Shown: positions 1 to 9,799, counted from the first letter of the stretch. The stretch is 64,000 nt of DNA from JAXGQD01 sp040766665 (GCA_040766665.1 JAXGQD010000006.1:124001-188000); one strand, 5' to 3'. Numbers and translations: made by a program. The notes: generated from the letters alone by a model not told the origin.

Positions 1-206
1 CCAAGGTCATCATGGAAATGTCCGGGCTCTTGGCTGAGGACAAGTCATTTATCTCGCAAGCCACCGACTATATGTTTATTGCAAAATACATCGAGCGCAT
101 GGCCGATCACGCCACGAACATCGCCGAATGGACGATTTACGCGGTGACCGGTGAACACAAAAACATGAGCAGCAAACTGCTGGGCAGTCAGCCAAAGCTC
201 GGCTGA
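1..206 (+). CDS. phoU: PhoU family phosphate regulator, C-terminal fragment
   Basis: The reading frame is open from the left edge, so only about the last 67 residues are present. They include the segment AKYIERMADHATNIAEW, which matches the conserved C-terminal helix of PhoU, where a D-H-x-x-N pattern contributes to metal binding. PhoU represses phosphate-starvation signalling and links the Pst transporter to the PhoR kinase. A response regulator and kinase of the PhoB/PhoR type follow 72 bases downstream, which supports the call. The Pst transporter genes would be expected just outside the window. Confidence 0.85.
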   Translation, partial: KVIMEMSGLLAEDKSFISQATDYMFIAKYIERMADHATNIAEWTIYAVTGEHKNMSSKLLGSQPKLG

Positions 207-278
207 TTATTGAACGTTCGCACAGATTCGAGACATCCTCATGGATTACAGACAGCGCAGTAGTGGAGGGAAGACGCT

Positions 279-986
279 ATGCCCTTGGTTTATATAGTAG
301 ATGACGAAGCCAATATCAGGCGCCTGGCCTCGTTAGCCTTACAGGACTTCGGTATGGAAACGGAGACTTTCGGTGACGGACAGGCCTTTATGACGGCAGT
401 GAAACGCAAACTGCCGGATTTAGCCATCATCGACTGGATGATGCCGCCACCCGACGGTCTGCAACTTTGCCGCGAACTGCGCGCTGCCCCCGAAACCCGT
501 TCTTTGCCGATTATCATGCTGACAGCCAGAACCGATGAAACCGACAAAGTCCTGGGCTTAGAGATGGGCGCGGATGACTACATCAGTAAACCTTTCGGTG
601 TTAAAGAATTGCCTGCCCGTGTCCGAGCCTTATTGCGCCGGCAAAAGCTGGCCCACGAATCAGGCACGGATCTGCTGGAACAGGGGCCGCTGAAGCTTTA
701 TCCTTCGCGCCGCCGCGTCAGCAAACGCGGTCAGGACATCAATTTGACTCAAAAAGAATTTGATCTCTTGGCTCAGCTGATGCGTTACCCCGGCCAGGTC
801 TTTACCCGGGAAATGCTTTTGGATCGCATCTGGCAAACCGATTTCTTCGGAGATACCCGCACTGTAGACGTGCATATCCGTTATCTGCGCCAGAAACTGG
901 AGGATGAGGCCAATAACCCCAGCATGATTTTGACCGTGCGCGGGGTGGGCTATTGTTTTGCCGAGGATCTGGAACTTGAAGACTAA
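279..986 (+). CDS. phoB: OmpR/PhoB-family response regulator
   Basis: The product is 235 residues, the usual size for this family. The receiver domain (about 1-120) has the acidic pair D8-D9, phosphoacceptor D52, T82 and K104. The C-terminal winged-helix DNA-binding domain (about 135-230) ends with the typical VRGVGYCF signature. It is expected to be phosphorylated by the histidine kinase encoded 33 bases downstream and to control phosphate-starvation genes. The phosphate assignment comes from the adjacent phoU; the fold itself is certain. Confidence 0.85.
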   Translation: MPLVYIVDDEANIRRLASLALQDFGMETETFGDGQAFMTAVKRKLPDLAIIDWMMPPPDGLQLCRELRAAPETRSLPIIMLTARTDETDKVLGLEMGADDYISKPFGVKELPARVRALLRRQKLAHESGTDLLEQGPLKLYPSRRRVSKRGQDINLTQKEFDLLAQLMRYPGQVFTREMLLDRIWQTDFFGDTRTVDVHIRYLRQKLEDEANNPSMILTVRGVGYCFAEDLELED

Positions 987-1019
987 GCGCTCCGGCAGTT
1001 ACAATCAGAAAAAAGATAC

Positions 1020-2507
1020 GTGAAGGCTAGGATGCGCAAACGTATAATCAAAACTTATATGTTAGCAATCGGGGCGAGCTTTGTGCTCTCCCTTTTAATA
1101 AGCGTGCTCCTGCTGCTCACCTATTACGAGCGTGGGCGCACTTTTTTGATTCAGACTGTATTGTTGACATTTGTCTTCTGCACACTTGCGGGCCTCTGGG
1201 TCGCCTATCTCATCGGTGCCAATCTCGCCAAGACGTATACCTTATCCATTCGCAGTATCAGCAATAAGGCGCGCGATATTACCACTTCAGCGGCAAAATA
1301 CTCCGCCATGATCGAAAGCGAAATCCGCTGGGAAGGCTTAAATCTACCCTCCGAAGATCTCCTCCAATTAGAGGAACAGGATCCTGACGACGAACTGCGC
1401 AGTCTGGACCGCTCCTTTCGCCTGATGGCGGGCTATCTCCAACAAGTGAACATGGCCTTGCTGCGCAGCAATGCCCAATTACAGGCGGTCTTGCGCAATA
1501 TGGAAGAAGGCATTCTTAGTTTTGATAATGACGGCAATGTCTTGCTTTTAACAGACCGCAGTCTTGCCTTTTTGGGCGAGGCACAGAAAAAGAAGCAACG
1601 CCTGGCTTTATTAGGGCAAAACTACGCGCGGCTGGATCAGGAAATCGAGCGCCTGCGTGAGCGGGACTTGCCTTTTGCCTTTGAAATGCAGACGACCTAC
1701 CCCGAAGAAAGGGTGCTGGGTGTATATGTGACGACCCTGCAAGGGCTGAAGGAACTGCCTCAGAATCACGCAGGCATGCTCATTGTGCTGCAGGATCTGA
1801 CGCGCCTGAAACAGTTGGAGCAGATGCGCAAGGAGTTTGTGGCCAACGTGACGCACGAGCTGAAGACACCGCTGACTTCGATCTGCGGCTATACGGAGCT
1901 CCTGCGCAGTTCCGAACGCGATGCAGAAACGCGGGCAGCCTTCTATGAAATCATCTCCATTGAGGCGGATCGTCTGATGAGCCTGATTCAGGATTTGCTG
2001 GCCTTGTCCGAACTGGAGCAAAGGCCGAATCTTGCCGCGGTCAAGGAGAGCTGCGCTTTAGCACCTGTGGCTGAGGCGGTATTCGCGAAACTACAACCTC
2101 TGGCGGATGAAAAAAAGATTGAGTTGATTCTTGACCTGGCCGATGATCTGCGCGTTCCGGGTAAGCCGGAGCAGCACCATCAGATTCTCAGCAATTTGAT
2201 CAGTAACGGCATTGTTTACAACAATCCCGGCGGTTTTGTCAGGCTCAGTGCCTATGTCGAGCGTGATTTACTGATTTACAGGGTGGAGGACAACGGTATC
2301 GGTATCGCCAAACAGGATCAGGAGCGCATTTTCGAGCGTTTTTACCGTGTGCACAAGGAGCGTTCGCGTTTTCTGGGTGGCACGGGCTTGGGTTTGTCGA
2401 TTGTGAAACACATGGTGCAAATGCTGGGCGGTACGCTGCGCCTGGATTCGGAATTTGGTCAGGGCTCCAGCTTCAGTATTCTCTTTCCGCTGGTGGAGGA
2501 ACCGTGA
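1020..2507 (+). CDS. phoR: PhoR-like membrane sensor histidine kinase
   Basis: The product is 495 residues. Two membrane segments (about 12-35 and 41-65) are separated by only a few residues, so there is almost no extracytoplasmic sensor. A PAS-like region follows. The HisKA motif VTHELKTPLTS has the phosphoacceptor at H279. The ATPase domain shows an N box (NLISNGIVYNN), a G1 box (VEDNGIGI), an F box (ERFYRV) and a G2 box (GGTGLGLS). The start used is GTG at 1020; an ATG at 1032 preceded by GAAGG is a good alternative. The lack of an external domain fits PhoR-type kinases that sense through the Pst/PhoU complex. Confidence 0.82.
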   Translation: MKARMRKRIIKTYMLAIGASFVLSLLISVLLLLTYYERGRTFLIQTVLLTFVFCTLAGLWVAYLIGANLAKTYTLSIRSISNKARDITTSAAKYSAMIESEIRWEGLNLPSEDLLQLEEQDPDDELRSLDRSFRLMAGYLQQVNMALLRSNAQLQAVLRNMEEGILSFDNDGNVLLLTDRSLAFLGEAQKKKQRLALLGQNYARLDQEIERLRERDLPFAFEMQTTYPEERVLGVYVTTLQGLKELPQNHAGMLIVLQDLTRLKQLEQMRKEFVANVTHELKTPLTSICGYTELLRSSERDAETRAAFYEIISIEADRLMSLIQDLLALSELEQRPNLAAVKESCALAPVAEAVFAKLQPLADEKKIELILDLADDLRVPGKPEQHHQILSNLISNGIVYNNPGGFVRLSAYVERDLLIYRVEDNGIGIAKQDQERIFERFYRVHKERSRFLGGTGLGLSIVKHMVQMLGGTLRLDSEFGQGSSFSILFPLVEEP

Positions 2508-2522
2508 GTTTTGGTGTGGCTC

Positions 2523-2598
2523 GTCGCGTTGCTTGGGCCGGTTGCGACTCCGCTCAGGAATTGGATCGTCGCAGGGCTCGGACGGCTGCGACTCCGCC
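2523..2598 (+). repeat. Two GTCGC...GCGAC palindromic boxes
   Basis: Two copies (2523-2554 and 2568-2598) of a roughly 31-bp unit start with GTCGC, contain a CTTGG/CTCGG-like centre and end in TGCGACTCCGCT-like sequence. The GTCGC and GCGAC arms can form a short stem. The same unit recurs at 2848-2918, 21080-21153, 31111-31256 and 31484-31513, always in intergenic DNA. Confidence 0.7.
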
Positions 2599-2625
2599 TT
2601 TGCTCTAGTGGACTAGGGATTTTGG

Positions 2626-2826
2626 CTACAGTTTTTACGTTTGTTACAAAAATTTTATTCGAAAAGCTCTTCAAATCACATGATTTCAGGGTTTTTACTA
2701 CATTTTTGACGATTCTGCAAAGTGACGTTTGTCGAAACGAAAAAACTGTAGTTGAAATCCCAGACTGACAGTGCGAGAGCCTCGATTCAGACTCGGGTGT
2801 TTGTACAAACGTAAAAACTGCAGTAG
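2626..2826 (+). repeat. 201-bp inverted-repeat (MITE-like) element, copy 1
   Basis: The segment starts CTACAGTTTTTACGTTTG and ends CAAACGTAAAAACTGCAGTAG with imperfect terminal inverted repeats of about 24 bp. A second inner inverted pair is visible around 2690-2755. A copy of exactly the same length with extensive identity lies at 21181-21381. There is no open frame for a transposase. It sits between two pairs of GTCGC boxes. It could be a non-autonomous mobile element or a repetitive extragenic palindrome; clear target-site duplications were not found, and similarity continues a few bases beyond the right end. Confidence 0.72.
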
Positions 2827-2847
2827 CGGTAGGGGGTTCTGAATCCT

Positions 2848-2918
2848 GTCGCAATGCTTGGGCGGCTGCGACACCGCTAAAAGAACCGTCGCATTGCCCA
2901 GACGGCTGCGACACCGCT
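2848..2918 (+). repeat. Two GTCGC...GCGAC palindromic boxes
   Basis: Boxes at 2848-2878 and 2888-2918, 40 bp apart, read GTCGCA...CGGCTGCGACACCGCT. They are near-identical to those in the tandem array at 31111-31256. Confidence 0.75.
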
Positions 2919-3230
2919 CAATTCTTCCAGCAATCACGGTGGAACACGGCAAAATTTTGCCGAATCTTGCCCCGGGCAGTTTTTGCTGACGCGCATTGTC
3001 TACTGGTCCGAAAAACAAAGCTCAGCGAATGAAAGTCACAAACAGCAGCAAACGAAAGCCACAAATGCAGTAGCGCAGAAGCTGCAGAAATTCGCTAGAT
3101 TAACGCTGTTTTTTCCACGTAGAGGCCTGCCGATTTATGATAAGATGAGTGTTAGCAAACTCGAGGGGCTTTATTTGATTTTGCCATTGTGCCTCAGGCT
3201 TGCGGAATGAGAAGAATGTGAGGGCTGAAC
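2919..3230. other. Upstream region of the suf operon
   Basis: No credible gene is seen here. A perfect 16-bp palindrome, CGGCAAAATTTTGCCG, lies at 2947-2962 and shares its CGGCAAAATT core with the outer ends of the elements at 12755 and 31264, so it may be a remnant. A TATGAT/TAAGAT-like -10 sequence near 3137-3146 could belong to the suf promoter, but no convincing -35 was found. A weak purine-rich site precedes the sufC ATG. Confidence 0.4.
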
Positions 3231-4143
3231 ATGTCTGTACCGACATTGGAAATAAAAGAACTAAGCTGTAAAGTGGAGCAGAAAACCATTATCAAGGGCG
3301 TCAACTTGACGCTGCGCGGTGGTGAAATTCATGTCATCATGGGGCCGAATGGCACCGGAAAATCAACGCTGGCTTCTGTTTTAATGGGACATCCCAATTT
3401 TAAAGTGACGGGCGGCGAGGCGCTGTTGAATGGCGCGGACCTCTTGTCCATGAGCGTTGATGAACGTGCGCGAGCCGGCGCTTTTGGCTATGCAGTATCC
3501 GGCGGAGATTTCCGGCATTACCAATGCGGAATTTCTGAGGGCGGCTGTGAATGCCGGCAAGGATGCCGAGCAGAGCATGGGGCTTTTTCCTTTCAGACGC
3601 GCGATGCGTGAGGCGGTTGAGCAGCTCGAGATGAACGAAAGTTTACCGGAACGCTACCTGAATGAAGGCTTTTCCGGGGGCGAGAAGAAGCGCAATGAGA
3701 TTTTGCAGATGCTGATGCTGAAGCCGGCTTTTGCCATTTTGGACGAAATCGATTCGGGCTTGGACATCGACGCGCTGCGTATTGTGGGTCAAAACGTGAC
3801 CCGACTGGCGCAGGAGCAGGGTGATGCGATGGGCGTATTGCTGATTACGCATTATCAACGTCTTTTGGATTATGTCCGGCCACATTTTGTCCATGTCATG
3901 ATGGGCGGCCGCATCGTCTACAGCGGTGGTCCCGAATTGGCTTTGAGACTGGAACGCGACGGCTATGATTGGCTGCACCGCGAATTGGGCTTACCGGATG
4001 ATGTAGGTGACAGTGCTTTTGAAGATGAGATTGAAGACCCGGTGGCGGCACCGGCGGCTGATGCCGCTGAGACGGCAACGCTGAGCGAGGAGAAAGAAAT
4101 CTTCTCCGACGGTCTCGATATTTTGTTTTATGTGCGCATATGA
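3231..4143 (+). CDS. sufC: SufC Fe-S assembly ATPase (frame interrupted)
   Basis: SufC is the ABC-type ATPase of the SufBCD scaffold. The first part has the Walker A motif GPNGTGKST, and after a frame change near 3483 the second part has the signature EGFSGGEKKR, Walker B LDEIDSG and the H-loop ITH. Continuity of homology (AGAF followed by LAMQYPAEISGI) shows one base is missing in the run of T, so this is one gene. A tail of about 40 residues rich in Ala, Glu and Asp extends beyond the usual SufC end. The stop overlaps the sufD start by 4 bases. It is the first gene of a sufCDSUB operon in the Bacillota order. Confidence 0.88.
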
Positions 4144-5291
4144 AAAAACTGCAAAATATTCTCGAGGAATGGGAGCTGCAGTGTGCGGCCGGTATCAGCC
4201 TGAAGATGGGCGTGTCCGGTTTTGATGCGACGCTTTTGCCCTGTAGTGACGAAAAAGGACTTTTGCCTTTACATCGCCTTAGTACATTGAACGAAGTGAA
4301 ACTCGGAAACGATAACCTGATGTTAATCGGTAAACTGGCTTACCGTCGCCTGAGTGACGGCAGTCAACCGACGGCTGAAGAAGTGGCGGAAAATCTGCGC
4401 CTCTTTACGCAGGAGAAGGTGGAAATCAAAAAGCCCCAGAGCCCGGTTTTGCCGGTTTCAGGGGTCTACGCCAAATCCGTTTTACAAGTAAAAACGGAGG
4501 CGAATATTGATGACCCGATTGTGGTCATGATGAACAGTTCCCTGAAAGGGGAACTGCATCTAAAACTCAGCATTAAGAAAGGGGCGCGCGCCAAAGTGGT
4601 GGTCTTCAGTCAACTGGACGTGACTTCCGCACAGTGCATCCAGCTTGTACAAGAGGCCAATAGCCGTCTGGAGCTGGTGTGGATTCCTCTGCAGACAACC
4701 GCTGAGTCCTATTTGGCCTTGAATGCGCAGTTGGATCACGACGCGAATCTGACATTGCATCAGCCCTGTCTCGATCAGAATGTGTACTTCAGCAATATCA
4801 TCCATCAGCTGGGCGACAGGAGCAAGGTCGTCACCTATGCGGCAGCCTTCGGTGAGGGCAGTGATCGCAAACGTATTGAGACAAGTATTAAGTCGAGTGG
4901 CAAAAAGTCCTTCTCACGCATCAACAACAAGGCAGTTTTAGCTGATCATGCGGAATGCCGTTTCTACGGCCGCCAAATCATCGAAAAAAGCGCCACGGAT
5001 GCGGACTCCTATCAGGAAGCCCGTTTTCTGGTCCTGGATGAAAGCGTGAAAGCGCACAATCACCCCGTCATGGTGATTGACAATAACGAGTTGGCCGCCG
5101 GTCATGCCGCTTCCGTGGGCAGTCTGGACGAAGAGCAGCTTTTCTACCTCTTAAGCCGCGGTTTGAGCCGTGGTTTGGCAGAACGCCTGATGTCGCAAGC
5201 CTATCTCAAGCCAAGCATTGAAGAAATCAGTATCGGAGCCCTCAGCAGCTACCTTGCGGATAACCTAGTAAAGAAAGTCGAGCAAGCTTAA
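4140..5291 (+). CDS. sufD: SufD, Fe-S cluster assembly scaffold subunit
   Basis: The 383-residue protein is a SufB/SufD-family beta-helix protein. Near the C-terminus it has the conserved stretch with QEARFLVLDESVKAHNHPV, then GHAASVGSLDEEQLFYLLSRG and a helical end, typical of SufD. It forms the SufBC2D complex with SufB and SufC in the cytoplasm. Its ATG overlaps the sufC stop (ATGA) and its stop overlaps the next start, indicating translational coupling. Confidence 0.88.
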   Translation: MKKLQNILEEWELQCAAGISLKMGVSGFDATLLPCSDEKGLLPLHRLSTLNEVKLGNDNLMLIGKLAYRRLSDGSQPTAEEVAENLRLFTQEKVEIKKPQSPVLPVSGVYAKSVLQVKTEANIDDPIVVMMNSSLKGELHLKLSIKKGARAKVVVFSQLDVTSAQCIQLVQEANSRLELVWIPLQTTAESYLALNAQLDHDANLTLHQPCLDQNVYFSNIIHQLGDRSKVVTYAAAFGEGSDRKRIETSIKSSGKKSFSRINNKAVLADHAECRFYGRQIIEKSATDADSYQEARFLVLDESVKAHNHPVMVIDNNELAAGHAASVGSLDEEQLFYLLSRGLSRGLAERLMSQAYLKPSIEEISIGALSSYLADNLVKKVEQA

Positions 5292-6643
5292 TGACAGAGC
5301 TCAATTCCGTTGACCGTTATTCACAACGCCAAATCACGCGCGACGGTCAGCCTTGTAAAATCAATATGAACGCAGAAGATTTTGACTGCGTCACCTGTAC
5401 CAGCGGCCTTGCGGACGAAACCGTTGAGGCTTATCGCGCAGACTTTCCTATGCTACGGCAAAAGGTGCACGGGCGTGAGTTGGTTTACTTCAATTCAGCC
5501 GCCACCTCCCTCAAACCGGAGCCGGTTCTGGCCGCGATGGACGAATACTACCGCGACTTCGGCGTCAATGTCTTTCGTGGGGTAGACAGTGTGTCATACC
5601 GCGCCACGACGGCTTTTGAGGAAGCCAGACAGAAAATTGCCGATTTTCTGGGTGCGAAACAAAAAGAAGAAGTGGTCTTCACCCGCGGCACGACAGCGGC
5701 CATCAACCTGGCGTGTAATGGCTATGTAGCCCAGAAACTCAAGCCTGATTCGGAAATTGTTGTATCGGTCGCTGAGCATCACGCAAACTTTATCCCATGG
5801 CAACAATTGGCTAAGCGCAGCGGTGCCAAGCTGGTCTTTATCGAACTGGACAGTTGCGGACGCGTCCAAGAAGAAGCCCTAGAAAAAGCGGTCAATGAAC
5901 GGACGGCTGTGGTTGCGATTTCGCAAATCTCCAACGTGATGGGAGCGCAGAATAATTTACCGGCGCTGGCCAAAATTGTGCATCGCTATCCGGGTGCTGT
6001 GATTGTCGTGGACGGTGCGCAGGGCATCGTGCATGAGCAACCGACCCTGGCAGATTGGGACATCGATTTCTACGCTTTTTCCGGACATAAGCTCTATGGG
6101 CCGACCGGTGTCGGCGTATTGTACGGTAAAGCAGCACTGTTGGAACAGATGCAGCCCGTTGAATTCGGTGGCGAGATGATTGATCAGGTCTCGCTCTATG
6201 ACACGACTTTTGCCAAGGCGCCTCACCGCTTCGAAGCGGGGACGCCGATGATTGCCGAAGTGATCGGTCTGGGCCGGGCTATCGATTATGTGAAAGAAAT
6301 CGGTTATACACCGATGCAGCGCCAGGTTTGCTTTCTGGCGGCTTTGTTGCGGGATAAGCTGTTGGAATTGCCTAATATCGAAATCTATAATTCCAATAAC
6401 AGTGCTTCTGGCATCGTTAGTTTTAATATACAGGGCGTTCATGCGCACGATGCGGCTTCGGTCTTTGACCGGGCGGGTATCAGCCTGCGTGCCGGCCAGC
6501 ACTGCAACCAGCCGACCATGGATTGGCTTTGCCAAGCGGCGGTGCTGCGTGCTTCTTTGGCCTTTTACAATACGCAGGAAGAAGTGGAGTACTTCGTCGA
6601 AATTGCAAAGAAAGCGGGGGACTTTCTCGATGTCTTCTTTTGA
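5291..6643 (+). CDS. sufS: SufS, group II cysteine desulfurase
   Basis: This PLP enzyme takes sulfur from cysteine and hands it to SufU. The PLP lysine lies in SGHKLYGPTG and the catalytic cysteine in RAGQHCNQPTM. At 450 residues it is about 45 longer than typical SufS because of an N-terminal extension of about 50 residues containing three cysteines (C22, and a CVTC pair at about 33-36) before the usual FPML start. The ATG overlaps the sufD stop by one base (TAATG). A later start would remove the extension, but no internal start with a good ribosome binding site was seen. Confidence 0.88.
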   Translation: MTELNSVDRYSQRQITRDGQPCKINMNAEDFDCVTCTSGLADETVEAYRADFPMLRQKVHGRELVYFNSAATSLKPEPVLAAMDEYYRDFGVNVFRGVDSVSYRATTAFEEARQKIADFLGAKQKEEVVFTRGTTAAINLACNGYVAQKLKPDSEIVVSVAEHHANFIPWQQLAKRSGAKLVFIELDSCGRVQEEALEKAVNERTAVVAISQISNVMGAQNNLPALAKIVHRYPGAVIVVDGAQGIVHEQPTLADWDIDFYAFSGHKLYGPTGVGVLYGKAALLEQMQPVEFGGEMIDQVSLYDTTFAKAPHRFEAGTPMIAEVIGLGRAIDYVKEIGYTPMQRQVCFLAALLRDKLLELPNIEIYNSNNSASGIVSFNIQGVHAHDAASVFDRAGISLRAGQHCNQPTMDWLCQAAVLRASLAFYNTQEEVEYFVEIAKKAGDFLDVFF

Positions 6644-7070
6644 GCAGAACCTATTTAAAGAAATCATCCAGGAACATTACAAAAACCCGCGCAACAAGGG
6701 TCTGAAAGATGAGCCTGGCTATGTCAATGTGCATTTTCGTAACCCCTCCTGCGGCGATGACCTGACTGTGCAGGTGAAGGCGGAGGGCGAGCGCATCGTC
6801 GACATTCGTCATCAGGGGACAGGCTGTGCTATTTGCTGTTCCTCAGCCTCGGTCATGAGTGAACTGCTGAAGGCTAAAAGCTTGGATGAGGCTTTTGCCA
6901 TTATTAAGGAATTTAAATTGATGGTGTCGGCGGAACCTTTTATCGAGGAGCTTTTGGATGAAGCGGTTGCTTTCCAAGGTGTAGCCCAGCTGCCCCCGCG
7001 CATCAAATGTGCCACACTGGCCTGGTTGGCCTGTGAAGAGGGTTTGGAGTCTTATCATGAAAAAGAATGA
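6630..7070 (+). CDS. sufU: SufU, zinc-dependent sulfurtransferase partner of SufS
   Basis: The 146-residue protein has the SufU/IscU cysteines in NPSCGDDL, GTGCAICCSSAS and RIKCATLAW, and the roughly 19-residue SufU-specific insertion between the second and third sites is present. SufU accepts persulfide from SufS through zinc-ligand exchange. ATG at 6630 gives a start matching the family and overlaps sufS by 14 bases; a longer upstream frame is not used. It also overlaps sufB by 14 bases. Confidence 0.88.
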   Translation: MSSFEQNLFKEIIQEHYKNPRNKGLKDEPGYVNVHFRNPSCGDDLTVQVKAEGERIVDIRHQGTGCAICCSSASVMSELLKAKSLDEAFAIIKEFKLMVSAEPFIEELLDEAVAFQGVAQLPPRIKCATLAWLACEEGLESYHEKE

Positions 7071-8604
7071 AACAGTCAAACGCGTCGCGATTACCGCGGC
7101 AGCGGAAGAGAAGGAGCGGCTGGAACAGAGCAAACCGCGCAAGGAGATTCGTCCGAATCCGCTGGCTCCGGCGAGCGAAAAAAGCAGCACTGATAAAGTC
7201 AGCACAGCCGAGATGACGGAGCTTTTGGATCGCAGTTATCAATACGGCTTTAATGACGGGGAAGTCGGCCTGCTGAAGCTTGACAAGGGCATCAGTGCTG
7301 ACGTTGTTAGGCAGATATCGGCCATCAAAAAAGAAGAGCTGTGGATGACGGAGTTTAGACTCAAGGCCTACGAAAAGTTCAGTCAGATGCCCATGCCTTC
7401 TTTCGGTCCCGACTTGTCCGGCGTTGATTTTGATGAAATCTACTATTACATCAAGCCTTCGGAAAAAGCGGAGTCGGATTGGGAGAACGTGCCGGAGAAG
7501 ATCAAGGACACCTTCGATAAGCTGGGCTTGCAGGAAGCCGAGCAAAAATACCTGGGCGGCATCGCGACGCAGTACGAGTCGGAGATGGTCTACCACAAGA
7601 TCAATCAGGAACTGGCCGATCTGGGGGTCATCTTTCTGGATACGGACAGCGGTCTGCGTGAGCACCCGGAATTGTTTAAGAAATATTTCGGCAAACTCGT
7701 GCCGATGGGCGACAACAAATTTGCGGCTTTGAACAGTGCGGTTTGGTCCGGCGGTTCCTTTATCTATGTGCCGAAGGGCGTCAAACTGACGCAGCCGTTG
7801 CAGTCGTATTTCCGCATCAATTCCGAGCGCATGGGGCAGTTTGAAAGAACGCTGATCATTGTTGACGAAGGGGCCGATTTGCACTATGTCGAGGGTTGTA
7901 CCGCACCCAACTATTCCAATGACGCCTTGCATGCCGCGATTGTTGAAATCTATGTTGAAAAAGGCGGACGCTGTCGTTATACGACCATTCAGAACTGGTC
8001 GGACAATGTCGACAACCTGGTGACCAAACGCGCTTCCTGTGCGGAAGATGCCCAAATGGAATGGATTGACGGAAACCTTGGATCGAAAGTCACGATGAAA
8101 TATCCCACCGTTTATTTACGCGGTGCCAGGGCAAAAGGCACGACCGTTTCCATCGCTGTGGCTGACGAAAACCAGATTCAGGATGCGGGTTCGCGCATGA
8201 TTCACCTGGCGCCCGATACCTCATCCACCGTAATATCCAAATCAATCGCGCGTAACGGGGGTAACGCGACTTATCGTGGCACTATTGAGCATAACCCAAA
8301 AGCGACCGGCGCGCGAACCAACGTTGAGTGCGACACCTTGATTTTGGATGCTGCGTCGAAGTCGGATACCTTGCCGACCAACCGCATCAATAACGGGAAG
8401 ACTTTCTTCCAGCATGAGGCGACGGTTTCTAAGATCTCCGAAGAGCAGCTCTTTTATTTGATGAGTAGGGGCATCAGTGAAGAACAGGCCACAGAGATGA
8501 TTATTATGGGCTTTATTGAGCCCTTCACACGCGAGTTGCCCATGGAATATGCCATTGAGCTTAATCAGTTGATGAAGCTGGATATGTCCGACAGTGTGGG
8601 CTGA
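7057..8604 (+). CDS. sufB: SufB, Fe-S cluster assembly scaffold
   Basis: The 515-residue protein matches SufB over its full length: YIKPSEKAESDWENVP near the N-terminus, the central WSGGSFIYVPKGV motif, EGCTAPNYSNDALHAAIVEI and the C-terminal SEEQLFYLMSRGISEEQA. There is an N-terminal extension of roughly 45 charged residues. The start is ATG at 7057, preceded by GGAG. It closes the sufCDSUB operon. Confidence 0.9.
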   Translation: MKKNETVKRVAITAAAEEKERLEQSKPRKEIRPNPLAPASEKSSTDKVSTAEMTELLDRSYQYGFNDGEVGLLKLDKGISADVVRQISAIKKEELWMTEFRLKAYEKFSQMPMPSFGPDLSGVDFDEIYYYIKPSEKAESDWENVPEKIKDTFDKLGLQEAEQKYLGGIATQYESEMVYHKINQELADLGVIFLDTDSGLREHPELFKKYFGKLVPMGDNKFAALNSAVWSGGSFIYVPKGVKLTQPLQSYFRINSERMGQFERTLIIVDEGADLHYVEGCTAPNYSNDALHAAIVEIYVEKGGRCRYTTIQNWSDNVDNLVTKRASCAEDAQMEWIDGNLGSKVTMKYPTVYLRGARAKGTTVSIAVADENQIQDAGSRMIHLAPDTSSTVISKSIARNGGNATYRGTIEHNPKATGARTNVECDTLILDAASKSDTLPTNRINNGKTFFQHEATVSKISEEQLFYLMSRGISEEQATEMIIMGFIEPFTRELPMEYAIELNQLMKLDMSDSVG

Positions 8605-8682
8605 GTAAGGCATGAGCTGCAGTCGTCGCTTGGAGGAGGCTTTTGCAGTGATAAAAAATAAAACGACATAAGAGGGGGCTTT

Positions 8683-9779
8683 ATGTTAAGTAAGGAAAAA
8701 ATCAACGAGATTTTGACACAGTTTGCTTTTGAGGGGGAAATTGACAGTGTTCAGTATCCTTTCGGGGAAGGGCATATCAATGATACGATAGCAGTGACCT
8801 GTCACGCTGCAGAAGGAACGAAACAGCGCTATATTGTCCAGAAAATTAATAAATTGGTTTTCAAAAAGCCGGATGAGGTGATGGCCAATATCGCCTCGGT
8901 CACGGCTTTTTTACGTGAGAAAATTGCCGCGGCCGGAGGGGATCCAGAGCGTGAAACCCTAAGCATTGTGCCGACTAAAGCAGGCGGGCTTTACTACATC
9001 GATGCCGATGAGGAGTATTGGCGAGCTTACCCCTTTATTGAGGACAGCATCACGTATCAAAATGTGGAGTCGGTTGAGGATTTTGCCAAAGTGGCAAAAG
9101 CTTACGGGCAGTTCATGCTTTTGTTGCAAGATTATCCGGCGGTGGATCTCTATGAAACCATCGTCGATTTCCATCACACGCAGAACCGTTTCAAACGCTT
9201 TTTAGAAGTGCTTGAGCAAGATGCGCTGGGTAGGGCGAAGGATTGCCAGGCACAGATACGTTTTATCAAGGATCGTGAAGCGGATTGTGCTGTTTTGGTG
9301 GAGCAGCAGGCGGCGGGGCTTTTGCCGACACGCGTGACGCATAACGACACAAACTGAACGTACTATTTGACGCAGCCAGCGGTGAAGGGCTCTGTGTGAT
9401 TGATTTGGATACCATCATGCCGGGGTTGGCCGCATACGATTTTGGCGACGCGATCCGTTCGGGGGCGACGACGGCGGCTGAGGACGAAGCGGATCTGAGC
9501 AAAGTACAGTTCGTGCCCGAATATTTCCGTGCGTATGCGCAGTCTTATCTGGCGACGGCCGGTAAAATCCACGACCAACGTGAACGTGAGTCTTTGGCCT
9601 GGGGCGCGCGCCTCTTAACGTTGGAGCAGGGTATGCGCTTTCTGACGGATTATCTGGAAGGGGATGTCTATTTCAAAATCCATCGTCCGGGACAAAATCT
9701 GGATCGTAGTATCAATCAGCTCAAACTGGTCGCCGATATGGAAGAGCAGTGGGAAGCGATGTTGGATGCGGTTCGCTAA
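8683..9779 (+). CDS. APH-fold sugar kinase, N-acetylhexosamine 1-kinase-like (frame interrupted)
   Basis: The protein belongs to the aminoglycoside phosphotransferase fold. It has a GEGHINDT nucleotide-loop region, an IVQKIN lysine strand and, across the break, the catalytic HND(T)K...N and DLDT motifs. Residue pattern and combined length (about 365) resemble NahK/LnpB, which phosphorylates N-acetylhexosamines at C1. The frame is lost near 9352, where AAAC should read AAAAC, so homology continues from HNDT to LNVLLFD. It faces a GH13 glycosidase across a shared terminator and may work with it and with the phosphohexomutase at 14972. Kinase fold is certain, substrate is not. Confidence 0.6.
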
Positions 9780-9799
9780 GTAAGCTTATTGCATCAAAT

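Noticed and set aside
2459..3210. Several short open frames (85-151 residues) on both strands in the suf upstream region
   Set aside because: They cover inverted-repeat elements and GTCGC boxes, lack ribosome binding sites and have no recognisable protein features.
3470..3500. Programmed ribosomal frameshift in sufC
   Set aside because: No slippery heptamer with a downstream structure was seen, sufC is not known to use one, and similar breaks occur in many genes in this window.
7003..8055. 350-residue open frame on the minus strand
   Set aside because: It is antisense to sufB, whose full-length homology is clear; no family resemblance or ribosome binding site on the minus strand.
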